DNA of 64,000 nucleotides. Origin: Certhia americana. Its lineage: Eukaryota; Chordata; Aves; Passeriformes; Certhiidae. A program made the position numbers and the translations under genes. Under the pieces are notes generated by a model, which did not search any database, had not been told where the DNA came from, and worked only from the letters and a program-made list of their open reading frames with translations. This document shows positions 62,601-64,000 of this stretch, piece after piece. The stretch is from contig CM031858.1 of assembly GCA_018697195.1 (NCBI GenBank), positions 127,853,133-127,917,132 of the forward strand, given 5' to 3'. Numbering within the stretch: position 1 is the stretch's first letter; each line of letters opens with the position of its first letter.

Positions 62601-64000
62601 TTTTACTCTTGATCCCTCAAAATCTGACCAAATCTTTGTTTGTCACTCTTTTTCCAGAATCTATCCTATAGTGGTTGTAGTGATGACACACTGTCGCTTC
62701 TGTACTGGAAATTTTTTTCAGCTTGTATATCTTTAGAGAGATAATTCAGGAAGAAATAGGGACAAAAAAAAGGATACTTATCTTTCAGTATCTGCCTATA
62801 CCTACCATTAATCTTAAAAACAAAAGCAATCTACAACCTCTTAAATCTTGGATTGATGATGAAAATTTCTTGCAGTCATCAATTTCTTATGGCAGAATAC
62901 CCAGCAAGATTGGATATGGGTGGAAACTTGCAAGACAGGGTTTTTTTTATGGCAGGTGTAAATATGCTTCCTTCCCTTAAGTGCTCACAAATATCACAGT
63001 AAAACATGTTGACAAGTTCGACAGGACTGTATTTATACTGGGGTGATAAAATACAGCTTATCAAGTGCTATAAAGACAGGTTCACACTTTGGAGAAAAGA
63101 ATGCAAAGACAATGTGAGTCAAACTGATCAATGAGGTCTTCTGTTCAGATTCAGCTCAAAAGGAAAGGATAGTGTAGTAGTTTTTGTTCTCCAAGTTGGG
63201 GAACTGCCAAAATAGCATCCTTTTTCCCCCACAATGTATCAGCAACAGCAACACATCCATTTTAAATTACTTCAAATCACAGTTAAATCTTTACCAAGAT
63301 GTCTAAAATAATTTTCTCCAAACAGCTTTCAGCTGCTCTTTTGAAGTCACAGCAGCACTATAGAGGTGAAAAGCTCTAACTCCTGCTTGTGGTCCTCTGA
63401 GTCACGCAATGCTTCAAGGTGTTTATTTTTCTGAGAAAAATTTGCCTCTTACAGTTAAGACACATTCACCACCAAATTCTTGGAGCTAGAACTGAGTTTT
63501 GTCAACAGTTAATGTCCCTAGCAATCTAATTAAAACTAAAAGTGTCACCAGTACAGCAAAATTTCATTCTGCTAAGGATTTATTCATAGTATTTGCTGTT
63601 AAAACATTGCAGATCCACTAGACATTTTATTGATTTTTCTTTAAAAATCACACCATGCAAAGACGTTAGTATTAATCTTTAAAACCAGTAATTTCAGTCA
63701 TTGGATTAAAAAAAAAGTATTTTGAGGAATGCTAGACATTTTTTTAATAACAACCTGCAGGTCAGAAACAGCTTTTTTATGTTTCCTAGAAAGTATCCAT
63801 GTTATCTACAAAAGGAAAGAAAAATGGTGTTGAATGTCAATGACCATGACAGTTAACTGTGGGATTTTTTAAATGCAACTGTCTAAAAATTCAAGGATTA
63901 GGCTAATAGACATTTTTCTCTGTACTTCTAGGAGGCAAGTTACTTGTTTTACTGCACAGTGAAGGCAGCTATAAATCACACCCAATGGTTAGCAGTGGAG
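59652..64000. other. Unannotated DNA
   Basis: 4.3 kb with no recognised gene or transposon. A short imperfect tandem array of units containing ataaatcagttt lies at about 61491-61550. Open frames are 108 codons or shorter and carry no motif. Confidence 0.5.
61491..61550. repeat. Three-copy imperfect tandem repeat
   Basis: Units tgtataaatcagttta, tgcataaatcagtttctgat and tgtataaatcagtttctgta, with a spacer before the third. Confidence 0.9.

Noticed and set aside
1..64000. CRISPR array, phage, operon or integrative element
   Set aside because: No regularly spaced direct repeats, no tightly packed coding genes and no prokaryotic signals are present; the content is that of a bird nuclear genome.

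Overview
The window looks like vertebrate nuclear DNA from a bird. The main reason is CR1. At least thirteen fragments of this non-LTR retrotransposon are present on both strands, most keeping the typical avian 3' UTR and the 8-9 bp tail with ATTCTATGATT-like units. A tRNA-Ile-derived SINE with a CR1-type tail (34509-34666) and three LTR-type solo elements also fit a bird. The SINE resembles the passerine TguSINE1 type, so a songbird is my best guess, but that rests on remembered family features and not on a search. Base composition is AT-rich, open reading frames are short and unsupported, and there are no operons, ribosome binding sites, CRISPR arrays or other prokaryotic features.

I found no convincing host protein-coding exon, tRNA gene, rRNA gene or other functional RNA gene. 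The longest open frame (198 codons, minus strand, 23419-24015) has no recognisable domain. The window reads as intergenic DNA or part of a very large intron.

Layout: 0.7-2.1 kb, old full-coding-end CR1 (+). 3.8 kb, CR1 tail (-). 6.25-7.87 kb, long solo LTR (-) with a near-matching 5-bp target duplication. 13.9-14.3 kb, CR1 (-). 16.5 kb, CR1 tail (+). 18.5-19.1 kb, a second solo LTR (-). 20.6-21.1 kb and 25.8-26.2 kb, CR1 (+). 27.9-28.4 kb and 30.7-32.1 kb, CR1 (-), the latter with reverse transcriptase remains. 34.5 kb, SINE. 39.8-40.2 kb, a third LTR (+). 41.4-42.1 kb, a 140-bp GGAA/GGCA microsatellite and an A48 tract. 42.3-42.6 kb, a much older CR1-like piece. 46.2-47.2 kb, two CR1 copies tail to tail. 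49.7-51.1 kb, three CR1 (+) pieces, one an internally deleted chimera. 56.2-57.2 kb, CR1 (-). 59.3 kb, an old sauropsid repeat, then a (CA)12. The last 4 kb show nothing recognisable.

Nothing here works together as a genetic system. The mobile elements are all decayed: both reverse transcriptase relics have frameshifts and have lost the catalytic FADD box, and no gag, pol or env frame lies beside any LTR. I saw no evidence of an undescribed biological system. The items most worth checking are the deletion-chimeric CR1 at 50.5 kb, the SINE with a duplicated anticodon arm, the 1.6-kb LTR, and the unexplained poly-A tracts.
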